In this document: in pieces, positions 22,111-34,192 of the stretch
How positions within the stretch are numbered: position 1 is the first letter of the stretch
Layout of the letters: each line of letters begins with the position of its first letter
Source: Gautieria morchelliformis
Taxonomy: Eukaryota; Basidiomycota; Agaricomycetes; Gomphales; Gomphaceae
Reading direction: 5' to 3'
Length of the DNA stretch: 64,000 bases
Assembly (NCBI GenBank): GCA_015179125.1
Contig: WHVA01000516.1
Span: 1-64,000, forward strand
Translations under genes and position numbers: made by a program
The notes under the pieces: model-generated
Database searches by the model: none
The model's input: the letters and a program-made list of their open reading frames with translations, nothing else
What the model was told of the DNA's origin: nothing

Positions 22111-22413
22111 TGACTGCAGTGGCTCATCCCAACTGAAAGTGCTGTAGCGAGCTCTCCCATTCCCAGGTGTGGATGCAACAACAATGATCAACGTCAGCCG
22201 CAATGGGATGAATCGGTGGCGCGGGCAGCTGAACAGAGTAAACGGTGCCAAGGTCGCCCAGATCCAAGACTTCCAGTATTCCATCTCATCTGTCTTGCCT
22301 GGCCTCACATGAATAATCTTTCCAGAAGTGCAATCAACTTCAATGACTGCAGGACAAAGCTCTTCTCTTCCCGGAAACTGAACATTATTAGAAGTAAGCA
22401 CTAATCGTTGCAT
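22111..22413 (-). pseudogene. Allantoinase-like (amidohydrolase) 5' fragment
   Basis: From the ATG at 22413 the minus strand reads MQRLVLTSNNVQFPGREELC, then PAVIEVDCTSGKIIHVRPGK. This resembles the N-terminus of fungal allantoinases (purine degradation, dihydroorotase superfamily). Downstream, STPGNGRARY may be a decayed form of the usual EPGRTEWEGF segment, but the metal-binding HxH is not visible and the frame is lost. Only the first part is present. The assignment is from memory of the family and is tentative. Confidence 0.4.
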
Positions 22414-22544
22414 CCTGGCAGGGTCCAGCTGGAAATCCGTTGCGGGATAGTCACTGCAGGGATTCCAACCCTGAGGGCAAGCGTCTGCAAGACTCTGAGA
22501 GACCGGTGCCTGAACAAACATGATCGACACACTCAGATGTCATC

Positions 22545-22874
22545 TTGATCAGGTTGAATGTCATTGAACATATATTCGGAGTCTCACAGAAGCGACTTAA
22601 GATTCTGTGCTATGCCAATGAGTATCCTATTGCCATACAAGGGTGTCTTATTCATGCACTTTGTGCTCTGCATAACTTTATATGTGTTTATGACATTTAC
22701 AACACGATAGAATGGGACTTCACCAAAGCAGATCACACATCCACTAGTTGGCAAGGGTATGATGAGGTTACAGGCATTACACGGGTGGAAACCACAAGGG
22801 CTTCCCTTAGGCGTGATGAGATTGCAGAGAAGATGTGGGAAGACTACCTGGGAGAAAGGTCCCGGCACGAGTAG
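22545..22874 (+). pseudogene. PIF/Harbinger transposase, C-terminal fragment
   Basis: The frame reads LNVIEHIFGVSQKRLKILCY, then GCLIHALCALHNFICVYD. This is the C-terminal signature of DDE_4 (Harbinger-type) nucleases: the Glu in NVIEHIFG is the last catalytic residue and ALHNFI is the conserved end helix. The first two catalytic Asp and the rest of the domain are absent upstream. It ends in TAG at 22872-22874, about 20 bp from the convergent Myb/SANT partner gene. Confidence 0.75.
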
Positions 22875-22892
22875 AACTAAACATTATCCTAG

Positions 22893-24088
22893 TATGCCCC
22901 AAATAGAGCTGCCTGAGTACCACTCTCTTCACTAATCCGCACATTGAGCCAGAGTTGCCTCCGAGGCTTGTTACGCATGGCCAGGTATATGTCAGCCGCT
23001 GCAGTGTTGCGCATAAAGATATCTGCTACAATAATGACCTCAGAATTGGCAAACCCCTCCTCTTCATCCTCCACCAGCTGCATGGCCTTGGCCTTACGCA
23101 GTGGTGATGCTGCGAGCGCCGAGGAGCTGCCTTTGTTCTGTAGAGCATATGTCATACCTGTAATCGCTGTGCTCGTTGCAAACATGGCATCCGTTCCAGA
23201 TTTCCGCATGCATTTGGGTCCTGGCTTCATCGTTGTTGCAGCCTTGCATTTCTTATTAGATGTCAGGCTGGGAGCAACCTACAAGTATTACGACACCATG
23301 CCATGCAGCCACAAGACAAGTGAGAGGGGGATCAGGGAGACAGAGACGAGAGAGAGAGAGGTGCAAGGGAGAGACAAGGGTGAGTACCTAGTGGATAATC
23401 ATAGATCGGCTCGGCTCACCTTTTGTCACTTTCCTCCGCACTACTGCTCTCATCAATACATTCCCCATCCCATCCAGAGTCTTCAGGCTCTGGCTCATCA
23501 TCATCAATGGTATTGGGGTTCGAACCATTGCCTCTGAAAACACCGGCACCCATGGCGATTATCCCATCCACGAGTTTGGCCATGGTACCATAGAGCGGAA
23601 AGGTTTTTTTTTCGAAATGGCTTGGCCTTGGGATGAGCCTTTGCATTGACATTAGCACAGTAGAGACTGAAGATAATAAACTACATACCTTCAAATAGAC
23701 ATCCAATACCTCCATCAGTGCTGTGACAAACTTTTTGCCGCCGTTCCAGCCAAATCCAGACTGTGAACGAAGCTTCTGGACAATCTTGTATTCCCCCTTA
23801 AGCTGTGTGGTGTTACTGAGGCTAATAAAGAAAAGAAACGGCACTCACTCATTGCCAGCGTGTCTTGCAATGCCCAGCGGTCTTCGGTACAACCAGTCTA
23901 AATTTACCTGCTAATCCAAGTACGACCAGAGTCCATGTAGCGGCTTTCCAGCCGGACTCAGCTTGAACTCCATCCTGTCATGCCTTGAGGAGAATGTCAA
24001 CAAGATCTGCTTCTTCTTGTGCAGTCCACTTGGTGGTCTCCTTTTTCGGTGGCTTTGCAACTAGAACACCTGGATTGGGCTCAGCCAT
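22893..24088 (-). pseudogene. Harbinger-associated Myb/SANT-like DNA-binding protein, broken
   Basis: Start MAEPNPGVLVAKPPKKETTK at 24088, then WTAQEEADLVDILL, a Myb/SANT-like helix start. A TGA follows (GCATGACAGG near 23978) and then QAESGWKAATWTLV. Further exons downstream read LKGEYKIVQKLRSQSGFGWN, then FPLYGTMAKLVDGIIAMGA (after an intron starting GTATGTAG near 23690), and an acidic tail (DDDEPEPEDSGWDGE). The C-terminal part is EVIIVADIF...AAADIYLAM. These pieces match the second protein encoded by fungal Harbinger transposons, which guides the transposase to DNA. It faces the transposase fragment tail to tail, the usual arrangement. Confidence 0.68.
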
Positions 24089-24725
24089 TACGCCAGAGGC
24101 AACGGCGGTTGTGGGTGTACTGAGGACGATGTCCAAGGGCCAAGGGCAATCTGCGTTTTGCGATTGCGAGCAGTTGTGGTCAAAAGCAGTATTGCAAAAT
24201 AAGTGTGAGTATCGTGTTTCGAGAGGTCGGTTTTCTCCGTGATTGTGTCAGCCAAACAGTCACACAATCTCAGTCAATTTGATAGATTGCATAAACTCCA
24301 TTTTGGCAGCGCAACCTCAGAATATCTCATCCAATGCTGCCACTGAACGGGCTCTAAAGATAATTGTAAACTACAAGCTAGTTAGCTTTGATCTCGTTAT
24401 ACAGGTTAGGTACTTACTTCCCACTGGCAGCAAAAGACACACTGGGAAGACTACACTATTGTACATATGCTCATACATATACGCGTGTCTCAGAATGAGT
24501 AAGAATTCGAGCACGAACCATTTCCTAGTTAAGCTTCGGACTACGCCGAACTACTCGACGCTCGTAGTTTTCCTAACAATTTCCTTAGAGACAGATGTAA
24601 ATTCTTCAGTCCAGAACATGCGCCTGGCATCCTTTGCTCGGTGGCACAGTATGGATTTGCAGAGCGAATTTTTGATTTATTCACATTCGATGTCACTTCG
24701 GACAGTTTAAGCTCCAAGAATAATG
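24089..24725. other. No gene recognised; short dispersed repeat
   Basis: 24350-24455 shares AAAGATAATTGTAAA and CACTGGCAGC-AAAGACACACT with 17009-17070. The open frame 24243-24710 has no recognisable domain and is probably spurious. Confidence 0.4.
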
Positions 24726-25153
24726 GCTTTATCACAGACAACCTGGAAGCTTGATGGCTGCCATTGTGGTATGAGGGTTGAGTATCGTGCGCGCTCGAGC
24801 TGAGCAGGGGAGATGCTGCCTGGTGGCACTTTTATACCCCACGCCGTGTTGTGCTACATTTGTACCCAGTCTGGGCCACTGTTTGCATCTTGCCATGGGA
24901 GCCATGTGCACCAGACCGGAAGGGACCCATTCGCTTTGGTGGCGGATGGAGGAAGGAGGAAGATGACTTGCGTCATGTGAGGCCACAGTCCCACACAACA
25001 TCGAAAATTCTTTACATATATATCCTTGTGGATCCGTCCCGGCTTCATTCACAAGGAGACACTCTGTACATGAAAAAATTTCCTATGAACTTCATTGTAG
25101 TTTCAGCGTACTTCGTACTACGTGTTCACCCAGCCCAAACCGGGCTAGTCCGC

Positions 25154-26000
25154 TCAAATGCTCACTGCTCCCCAATCTTCACCTTGCACCTTGAGGGCCC
25201 CCAACAACATCCCCCACGCATAATCCATCATGTGCCACAGCGTGAAATCGAACACGCCCAGCACCCCCACGTTGCCCCACACCCCCTGCACCGTATATGC
25301 ACACTCCAGCAGCTGACGGATCGCACACGTCTCCACAATATTCCTCATGTAGGCATGCTACGGCTGTGTGCCCGCAGGGAGGGGGAGGAACGCCGCGAGG
25401 AGCGGGTCCATGCGGCCCATGTATAAGTACTTCAGGAGGAGCTGGAAGGCGTGCGGGCTGGGGAGGCTGAGCTGGTGCACGGGAATGGCGAGGTGGCGGG
25501 CGCCTGCGGGGGGTCGCGTGAGGTGCGCAGAGTGCGCCCCAACGATTAGGGGGCAGGCACCCCCGGGGAGGAGGGTGATCTCCAGCTCGCATGGGAGCGG
25601 GAGCGGCCCCGTGGTACACGTTGCATTGAGGCCAGTGGTAGCTAGAAGCATGCTGGAAATGCCGGGTCAGATGCGTGGCAAGCAGTGCACGTGCAGCGAC
25701 ATACCTGACGCCGATCTCCCTCAACTTGCATTGAATATAATCGACAGACAGGTTCGTGAGCTTCATATTGATCGCCATGAGCGCGGCTTTCGACACCTCG
25801 TGGAATGGGAATCGCCTGAGCTCCCTCGGGAGGGCGACCGTCGTCGGCGCGTCATCCCCAGACATACTCGTACTCGCACTCTGTGAATCAGAAACCGCAT
25901 CGTCAACCTCAATGGGCACGATGAGCAGGCTGGTCCCTGCCGCCGCAGGCGTGGCACGGCTGGCTGAGCGGTTGTTCGACTGTCAGGATGCATTCGGCAT
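25154..26000 (-). pseudogene. Clp1-like family gene, copy 2, with stop codons and deletion
   Basis: Same two-exon structure as copy 1: exon 26000-25705, a 52-bp intron 25704-25653 (GTATGT, CTGAC, TTTCCAG), then exon 25652-25154. Codon 6 is TGA where copy 1 has CGA, a C-to-T change at CpG. A TAG at 25358-25360 lies before HAYMRNIVE. About 150 bp between CELEITLL and the AHSAHL segment is missing relative to copy 1. The tail AYTVQGVWGNVGVLGVFD is well kept. The conserved upstream CCTTTATCCATTTCC and flanks show that the whole block was duplicated. Confidence 0.65.
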
Positions 26001-26154
26001 AGTAAGATGAAAGGTAGGGGGGGTGGCGCGAGATGAAGGGTAGTGGGAGGGTTGGTTCAGGAACTAAGCTGGGAAACGCGCTGCTCCCTTTATCCATTTC
26101 CAAACGCATCAGGCTGGTGCCAGTGTTGCAGATGTGGTCTGCGTGGGTGGTAGG

Positions 26155-29100
26155 TGTGGAACGAAGGAGTTATAATGAAACTGTTATTCTACGATCTACT
26201 TGAGAGCATCTGTCCTTATATACTAAATATGATGCTCCTATATTACTAATCCTTCGAGCTGGTGCTGTGCCGATGCCATGCCGGTGCACCAGCATCCCAG
26301 AGTCGAGAATGCCCTCGAACTTCCAGCTAAGTGCATGCCAGCTCTGCCTCAGCCGTATCATCGTCCCGATTACTAACACTCCCCCTCAGCGAGAAGTCCC
26401 GTCTGCAAAATCCTAATTTTTCTAATAAATACCTATGTTGGTGTAAATCCAGTCCCTTCATAAATATGTCCGCTACGTTCTCCTTTGTCGGTACATACGT
26501 AAGTGTTGCCTCGTGAGAGGCCACTTTCTCACGGATGAAATGATACATGACGTTGATATGTTGTACGCGCGTGGTATGTTGCGTCATGCGATAGTGTGAT
26601 GGCGCCTAGATCATCTGATCGAAGTGACGTGGGCTGGGTTTGATCTATTCCTAGCTCCTTCATGAAGCACCTCAGCCAGATCAATTGCTTGGAGCCCTCG
26701 GTGAGTGCCATGTATTCGGCCTCCATAGTAGATAATGTGATCATTCGCTGCTTCTTCGAGCTCCATGTGATGGCTCCCCCTCCTAGTATAGCTACATAGC
26801 CACTAATAGACAGTGCATCATTTCTATTAGCATAGTCCAAGTCAACGAATATTTCAAGGTAGAGACCAGCATCTCATCAGAAGGTTATGCCGTTGTCACG
26901 TGACCCCTTGAGGTACCTGAGCGCGTGCTTGATTGCCATCCAGTGCTCGGCTCCGTAAGTAGTAGTGAATTGACTTAGGTGTTGCATGGTAAAAGCCAAA
27001 TTGGGTCGTGTGCTGAGTGCCCCATACATCAGCGATCCAATTGCTTTAGCATAGGGTACTTCGGTAGTTGGACCCGTTGAGTCCATGGGTGTTGTGAGCT
27101 TGATCATTTTGTGTAGAGGTGTAAATACGGAATGAGCTGTCGCCATGTTGGATCAATCGAGTATGATGTCGATGTAATGTCCTTGGGACATAGTCAGTGT
27201 TCCCTCATCCTAGTCCTCTCAACCCTAATTCCCAAGATTTCCTTCATTTCTCCTAAATCCGTCAAAGGGAATTTTCCATGAAGCTCCCCTTGAGCTTAAC
27301 CATCCCTCCTTTGGAATCAGCAAATAATCTGAAGTCGTCTACGTATACTGATATGAATTCTATTGAGTCCTTATCTTGTCTGATATAGACACATTCATCG
27401 GCTGTGCTTTGGTGGAAGCCGATATTGAGTAGTATTTGCATAAGCGCTGATGCCAAGCTCGCCCCGATTGCTTGAGCCCGTAGAGCACTCTGTGTATTCT
27501 TAGAATGCGTCCAGACCCATCATCAAAACCGTCGGGCTGACGCATGTAGATCTCTTCATCTATAGGTGAATTGAGATAGGCACCTTTGATATCCATCCTC
27601 TCGATTTCCCAATCGAGTGTATTTGCGATGGCTAATAGGACACATAGAGAAGCGAACTTGACCACGGGTGAAGTGATTTCATAGTAATCCATCCCTGGCC
27701 TTTGTGTGAACCCTTGAGCCACAACCCTCGCTTTAGCTTTATCAAACTGTCCATCTGGTTGCATTTTGACAGCGTATACCCATCGGCAACCGATAGCTAC
27801 TCGTCCGGGTGGTAGTTCTGTTAATCCCCATTTTCCTAGCATCTTATGTTGGTCCATTTCAATTTCCATCGCTTTCTCCCAGATCGGCGCATCATCATGT
27901 GATACGGCCGCTCTGTAATTCTTGGGTTCTGTAATGATTTCTCTTGTTATGTAAGCCTGCTCAGTGCGGCCTGAATCACTCGCCTTAGAGTGATACGTGC
28001 GCTCCATCGAATCTGCAGAGCTGGCGCTTGTTCAGGTGGATCAAGAATGGGCATTGTCTGGGGTGATGACGTCTGTGGGGTATGGGATCGGTTCTGGCAC
28101 ATGCTTGCATGGTGAGTGCTCCCCTCAAGCGGTGCCCTATCAGTGGTGTCATCATTGTCGTTATCAGGGATAGGATCCAGTTTATTGTCATTTTCGTCGA
28201 ATGTAATATTTCTTGAGATTTGGACATGCTTTGAAGCGTTATTGTAATACTTCCAGGCTTTTGCATGTTCTGCTACTCCGACGAATATGTGTTCTTCTGC
28301 CTTTGGATCAAGTTTAGCTCGATGTTGATCCGGCACCATAACCCAGCAGTTTGTCCCGAATTCCTCTAGACGTGCTATATTCAGCTTCTTGCCGAATAGT
28401 GCCTGGAACGGCGTTGTGTCATCTCCAAGCACTCGCGTGGGCGATCGATTTTTGATATAACATGCATAAGCCACGGCCTCGGGCCAGAGTATTTTTGGCA
28501 GGTTCTTGGCGAATATCATCGCCTGTGCGTGCTCGAGTAAGGTCCGGTTGAGGTGTTCTGCAATTCCATTCTGGGCTGGGGAGTATGGAGCTGTGGTCTC
28601 CATGATAATGCCATGTTTTGCACAGAATTCTTTGAAACTTTTATTGACATATTCCCCTCCATTGTCTGAGCAGAACCTCTTCAGTTTCTGACCTGTTTGG
28701 GTCTCGAGAAATGCTTTGCATGCTTCGAAGTGCTTGAGCGCTTCATCTTTGGTACTCCCGAAATAGATTACAGTGTACCTTGATTTGATGTCCGTGAAAG
28801 AATAAAAGTATTTTTCACGTGACGATCCCTTGGTCTGGGAAGGCCCCCATACATCGGATACTGTTAGGTTACCGACCTGATCAACAGTGTCCTCGGCTCT
28901 TTTGGGGAACGGCTCCACATGCCGTTTGCCTTGTATGCAAGCTTTGCACTGACTCGGCTCTTTTGACTCGTCCATCTCGAGTCCAGTAACTAGATCATTA
29001 GATTTCAACATTTTTATAGAACTTATGTTGACGTGCCCAAGTATCCTGTGCCAGTTGTCCCATGACCATCCTTTTGCCACTGCGGCAAAATCCCATGCCT

Positions 29101-30646
29101 CGACTGATCGAGTGACTCGTGCCTTCATACAGAATAGCCGCCCACGCTTCTGTCCCTGTGCGAAAATATCTCCGGCGCGTGATTTGAATTCGACGCTGGT
29201 GCCTGTAAATGTGGCCGTGTTGCCCTTATCAGTTAGACGCCCTACACTGATAAGGTTGTTCGGTGCATCTGGTGCATGCTTGACGTCACATAGCTCGATC
29301 GTGTTCATCTTATTGCCAACTTTGAATTCCATGTATATAGTGCCTCGGCCTTGTGTATGTAGTACTGCTCCAGGTGAAATTCCTTCAATTTCCAACGGCT
29401 CCTCGGCATAGCTAGCGAAATCGTTTCAGCTTCGAGCTATGTGTGTTGTTGCCACTGAATCGGCTAGCCAGTCGGATGCAGATATAGCCCTGTATGCTAC
29501 CTCCTTAGATACAATCGCGAAGTCCTTTTCTTCTGCTTGTTTAACTGTCTCTTTGTTCCCTGATTTGAACCACTTTGGTGCTTGACCTTCCTTGCCACCA
29601 CCTTTTGCCCAGCAGTCCTTCACGTAATGACCCTTCTTGCCACAATTTCGGCACTTTCCCTCCGTTGCTCCTGAGTCATCTTTCCTGGGCCTGTGACACT
29701 GTTGCACCTTAAGCACCGTCTGTCGTGCTGATCCGGCTTTCCGTGCTCGGTCCTCATCGAGGACCCAAGCTATTAATATATCAGCTGTCGTTCCGGCTCC
29801 ACTGGTGTTTACTGCCGTAATAAATGCCAACCAAGAATCTGGTAATGACGTCAGTAATGTGTTCGAGAACTCGGTGTCACTGATGTAATGTCCCCGTGCA
29901 TTCAGTTCCTGTTGAATGCCGCAGAGCTTGCATACCTGCTCCTCCATGTTCGCGCCATCTTTGGCAAGCATCCGGAAGAAATCTCTTCAGAGATTTACAA
30001 TCCCCACGGCTCCCTTAGACTTGAATATTGCTTGTAAACTAGTCCATACAGCGAACACAGACATCATCTGATTGATGTAGACTAGTTGTTCATTGGCGAC
30101 TCTGAGGCAAATTTCTTTTCTAGCTTTTTTGTCCTTCCTTCTCCAATCGTCAATTTCCTGCTGCTCGGTCACAGTGACGTTGCCGGCATCTGCCGGTCTC
30201 AGTTCCATCTCCCTGCCGATAGCCAGGTCCCATAGATCCAAGTCATTGAGTATCCACTCGAGCCGCCGGCACCACGCCGCATAATTATCCCCGTTCAAGG
30301 GATCGATCTTGTACGTGTTATTGCTACTCGACATCGTTGATCGGTATTGAGTTGGTGGAGTATAGAGTGCGATTAGGATAAGCTAGGTCTGTAGTGATTT
30401 AGTTATGGCCGGGGCCCATGACCTGTGGACGAAGGAGTTATAATAAAATTGTTATTCTACGATCTACTTGAGATCATCTGTCCGTATATACTAAATACGA
30501 TGCTCCTATATTACTAATCCTTTGAGCTGATGCTGTGCCGATGCCATGCCAGTGCACCAGCATCCCGGACTCAAGAACGCTCTCGAACCTCCGGCTAATT
30601 GCGTGCTGGCTCTGCCTCGGCCCTATCATCGTCCTGATTACTAACA
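26155..30646 (-). mobile_element. Ty1/copia element, decayed copy with both LTRs
   Basis: LTRs at 30424-30646 (5', 223 bp) and 26155-26378 (3', 224 bp). On the minus strand both start TGTTAGTAATC and end near TCCTTCG...CACA. They have diverged visibly (roughly one difference per ten bases), so the insertion is old. A purine tract GAGGGGGAG precedes the 3' LTR. Beyond the 5' LTR is GGTCATGGGCCCCGGCC, a decayed form of the primer site seen at 60358. The flanking 5-mers (GTAGG and GTTAC) do not match, so no TSD survives. The element is the same family as 60135 onward. Confidence 0.9.
26385..30334 (-). pseudogene. copia gag-pol of the decayed copy
   Basis: Gag starts MSSSNNTYKIDPLNGDNYAA at 30334. 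The zinc knuckle CRNCGKKGHYVKDC, integrase (HRILGHVNISSIKML, CKACIQGKRH, DNGGEYVNKSF, NGIAEHLNRTL), RT (ARVVAQGFTQRPGMDYYEIT, VYVDDFRLFAD) and RNase H (YMALTEGSKQLIWLRCF) are all recognisable but split over at least seven open pieces by stops and frame breaks. Compared with the intact copy at 60448, many changes are Arg to Cys, Trp or His (CGC to TGC, CGG to TGG), as expected from C-to-T decay at CpG sites. Confidence 0.9.
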
Positions 30647-30879
30647 GTTACAAACCGCGTGACACCCAGATGGGCAATGGCAGATATATAGGGGATAAAG
30701 TAGCAGCTGTTACAATACACTATAGACACCTCGGCCCTCCCAGCCTACTCCGAGGATTCCAATTCCGCCAGCATCTGCCCATACGCAGTGTCACCTTTCG
30801 GGGCAACATGTTCATGTGCGTTGGGAAATATTTTGCTAATGTAGCGTAAGTAAATTCCCAACACCCAAAATGGTTCACG
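30647..30879. other. No gene recognised
   Basis: Short interval between the copia 5' LTR and the DUF6698-like pseudogene. Nothing identifiable. Confidence 0.4.
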
Positions 30880-32337
30880 CACCCTTTCCACCATCTCAAC
30901 AAGGCCTCGTGTCACATTCCCATGTGTTCATGGGATAACAGGTCCACGATTGCATGATAAAAGGCCAGATAGTCAAATTGGCCAAGATCGCCGCCGACAT
31001 TGAACGTGCCCTGGGAGGATAGGCCGAAATGTACCTGCAGGTATCCATGAGGTTGAAGCTGACATAAGAGGAGAACACGCACCAAGGTCGCTATGTAACT
31101 TAAGGATGCGATAGAAATATCATTCATGTTGTTAAGCTGCGCATTGCCCTTCTTTGTGGTGCAGGCCGATAGTCCTCTACCCTCAATGGCACTGGGGCTG
31201 ATCATGATCGCATGATAAACCTGGAGAATGGCAAGGGCGATGGGAACATCGCAGCATCACAGAGAATTGATACACACACATGGACGAGGATCTCGCTGCG
31301 CAAGAAACCTGACAACAGGTTGTTGGGATCAACCTTGTCATCTTCGTACAAGAACACTGGAAAATCCTGTGGGCGGAATATTTCAATTCCTTCTCTAACC
31401 TGCCGACGAAACCTAATTATGAGTAAGGACAGTGATATGCAAGGGGCTATGTACTCTTCATCTTCATCCCACTGCTGGAGTTTTGGGGCACTCACAAGCA
31501 GCCACCCGATCTGAGGGTGGTTGAACCCTCAGCTCTCCTTGTCATTCACCTTCAGAGCTGGGTGAAAGGAGCGAAGGGATTGCATGAGGTCTTTGACGTG
31601 TTTGATATCTTCACCATGTCCACTGGCACAGGCGTTCTCCATCTGGGTCACAGGGCGTCATCGACAATCTAGTGTTTCTCAGAGACAAGACTCTTACAAT
31701 GCTGCTTGCCTCTTCTACACTACGCGCTTGAATCTCATCTGTGAGACGAGGGCAGATCTCGACGAGTAGCTTGTATTGTTGCCGGGTGGTGCGAAACATA
31801 GGACACATAATGATGAATGGGCGCATAGGAAGAAGGCAAAGTGTTACTGGGTATCATCAGGGTCAGCGTCAGAAGGGTCTCCCAGACCTGCGTCCATGAT
31901 GGTTTTGAAACGGTGCCACATTTCGACTGTGTGCCCAAAATGGCATGCCAGCCTGGAAAGGGGGTCACGTTTGCTATCATAAAGGCAACATGAGGTTAGA
32001 AGATACCCATGTCATATCAAGGGAATGCCAACAGTTTCTTGCGTGAGGTTCCTTCATAATACGAGGTGCGCTACCTCTTCTGGCCGGCTTCATGTTTGGA
32101 GTCGGTGCTGGAAAGGGAGGCCATGCTGCCTGCACTGGCGGTCGCGTGGCCATGCGACTCTCCTCCCCATGTCAGTTCACTTGATGGGGAGGAGAATCGC
32201 ATGCTACCACTGCGACTCAATGTGGCAGAGGTAGTGGTTGTGTGCCTGGTGGGCGAGCATGAACTCGGCCTCCTTGGATGAGCATGGCGCCTGGATGAGC
32301 TGGGCTTGGGCTTGGAACGGAAGTGTGATGGGGGCAT
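30880..32337 (-). pseudogene. DUF6698-like gene, degenerate
   Basis: Begins about 32337 with a Ser/His-rich stretch (MPPSHFRSKPKPSSSRRHAH). Further exons read FRTTRQQYKLLVEICP (about 31800), FPVFLYEDDKVDPNNLLSGFLRSEILVHV (about 31400-31250), ACTTKKGNAQLNNMNDISIASLSYIATLVR (about 31170-31080) and GQFDYLAFYHAIVDLLS, ending WWKGCVNHFG near 30870. This order (P-x-F-L-Y, G-L-L-R, K-G-N-A, T/S-IAYxA, W-W) matches agaricomycete DUF6698 proteins as remembered; their function is unknown. Stops break the chain, so it is called a pseudogene. An additional minus-strand open frame, 32717-32217, overlaps its start and is unassigned. Confidence 0.5.
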
Positions 32338-32739
32338 GGTGGGTCACAAAGAGGGGGTTCAGGTATAGAGAAATAGCCATGTCCCATGGCCGACGGGGTC
32401 ACGATCTTATAGGTCCTGAGACTATTGGTCACATGATAAATGACTTTTGAACTTGCGCCGGGCTCAGTCACCTGCCCAGACTTTGTCTTGCCGGGATGTT
32501 TCAGGCGTTCCTGGCCTGCATCCCATGCCACCTCCGCATAGGTATGTTGTCTGTACTGATATATGAGTTCTCGCTCATATTGGGACAAGGCCTCTGCCTC
32601 CAAACCTACCCTTCCAGATTCTTGACATTTCAAGGCCATTTCCCATTGAACTGCAGACATTTGACATTGGGCATGCATGTTTCGTATTTCTCCATGTACG
32701 TGCTGATGATACCTCATCTTATATGGGATATGGATATTC

Positions 32740-33650
32740 AGACACTACAGCTTGCCGGAATTGAGGAAGTCCTCAACCGCACAGTGCAGCTTGTCAAACC
32801 TAGAGGCTGACTACTTCTGAACGACTCCAAAACTGTATTGCGTGACAGCCTTGGGTTCCAGATCGTATCAGAGCGATCAAATTTTCAGCAACTCCTTCAG
32901 CGTTATCAGGAACGTAAGAATATGAATCCTCGTGCAGGTTCAGCATTCCAGGGAATTCTCGAGTCCTCAGGGATTTTCAGCGAAGTCAATGTAAGGAAAA
33001 TAGTGGTTCCCACTTCGAAGTGGGAGGACCGACATACCGGTGAGTTAAATCCTCAGATGTTTGTAAGGGGCATGCTTTATGTGTTTATTGGGCAGATATT
33101 GGAGTCCAACGCATTGCTGAATCGCTTAGAAGAACCATGAGCCGATTGCTCTCAGCTATGCAGGAAGACATTGAAATGTGTCATTGGAACTCTGATGCCT
33201 TCGACGCTGCCCAAGAGGAGATGACTGACCAGACCATAAGAGCCACATTAGTCCCTCCACTGCGACCTGCTTCTTCTCTGTCTTTTCATTCTCTACAAGT
33301 TGCTCCAGTGTAGCTGACACTGGGTGGCCGTGTACCGTGTTCGTACATTCTGAAGAACACGATGAGTGGCATTAAGGTATCGTCAATGCTGATCAGATCG
33401 AAACCATACAGTGATATTGCCTTTCAAGTCATTTTGGATGACTGAGAACGCCTTCGATCCGAGTAGATCTGTACATGACACACACCAATACAGACGACCT
33501 TAGCAGTGTATCAAACATACTTTTCTAAATATATGCCATTCTCCATGGATCGAGGCTTGAATGTTGAATTAAACTATATAGATATATAGATATATAAACC
33601 CAGGGTTGCAGTTACTGTAATTCAAATTGGCGTCCAGGGAGCAGCGGGTG
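32740..33650. other. No supported gene
   Basis: A plus-strand open frame at 32838-33140 (100 codons) has no recognised domain. The rest lacks coding potential. ATATAGATATATAGATATAT near 33577 is a short AT repeat. Confidence 0.35.
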
Positions 33651-33717
33651 GCACTAGATAAGACGCCTGGGAGGGGAGGCTGTCAGTGCTATGTGAGGGG
33701 AGGTGTCAGGGTTCACG

Positions 33718-33915
33718 CATTTCCTTCCACAAGTTTCTGTTTCCTTCCATGAGTTTCCGTAACCTTCCGTCAGTTCCCATAACCTTCCGTCAGTTTCCAT
33801 CACCTTCCGTAACCTTCTACGAGTTTCCATCATCTTCCACGAGTTTCCATCATCTTCCACGAGTTTCCATCATCTTCCACGAGTTTCCACAACCTTCTAC
33901 AAGTTTCCATCTCAC
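33718..33915. repeat. 20-bp minisatellite
   Basis: Tandem copies of GAGTTTCCATCATCTTCCAC, exact over three units at about 33830-33890 and more diverged on the left side (CCTTCCGTCAGTTTCCAT). Directly downstream a 21-bp sequence starting CTGAGGATACCCACTACACA is repeated at 33984-34004 and 34043-34063. Confidence 0.75.
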
Positions 33916-34192
33916 CTATTATGTAAGCCTTGCCAGCGCTATAAGACTGTAGCCAGTGTGGTGGCGTTTCCTCAGCTTGATCTCTGAGGATACCCACTAC
34001 ACAGGCAAGTCCCCATGTATCTATCGTTGGTAGATTTATAAACTGAGGATACCCACTACACAGTTGGTTATTTTTCTTGCATCGGCTGTTATCTCCTTGA
34101 GTATCTTTAGGTTGTGGCTTCATCATTAGTGTTGCCCTCACAGGAGGGGAACTGACGTTTGGAGTAGATGTGTGAAACACGTCACAATGCAG

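Noticed and set aside
32860..32880. GTATCAGAGC as a plant-type copia primer-binding site
   Set aside because: No LTR lies upstream and no gag follows; the match is short.
32838..33140. 100-codon plus-strand frame as a gene
   Set aside because: No motif, no promoter or intron signals, and no second copy; length is within chance for this region.
33718..33915. Possible CRISPR array
   Set aside because: The 20-bp units are directly tandem without unique spacers, and the organism is a eukaryote.
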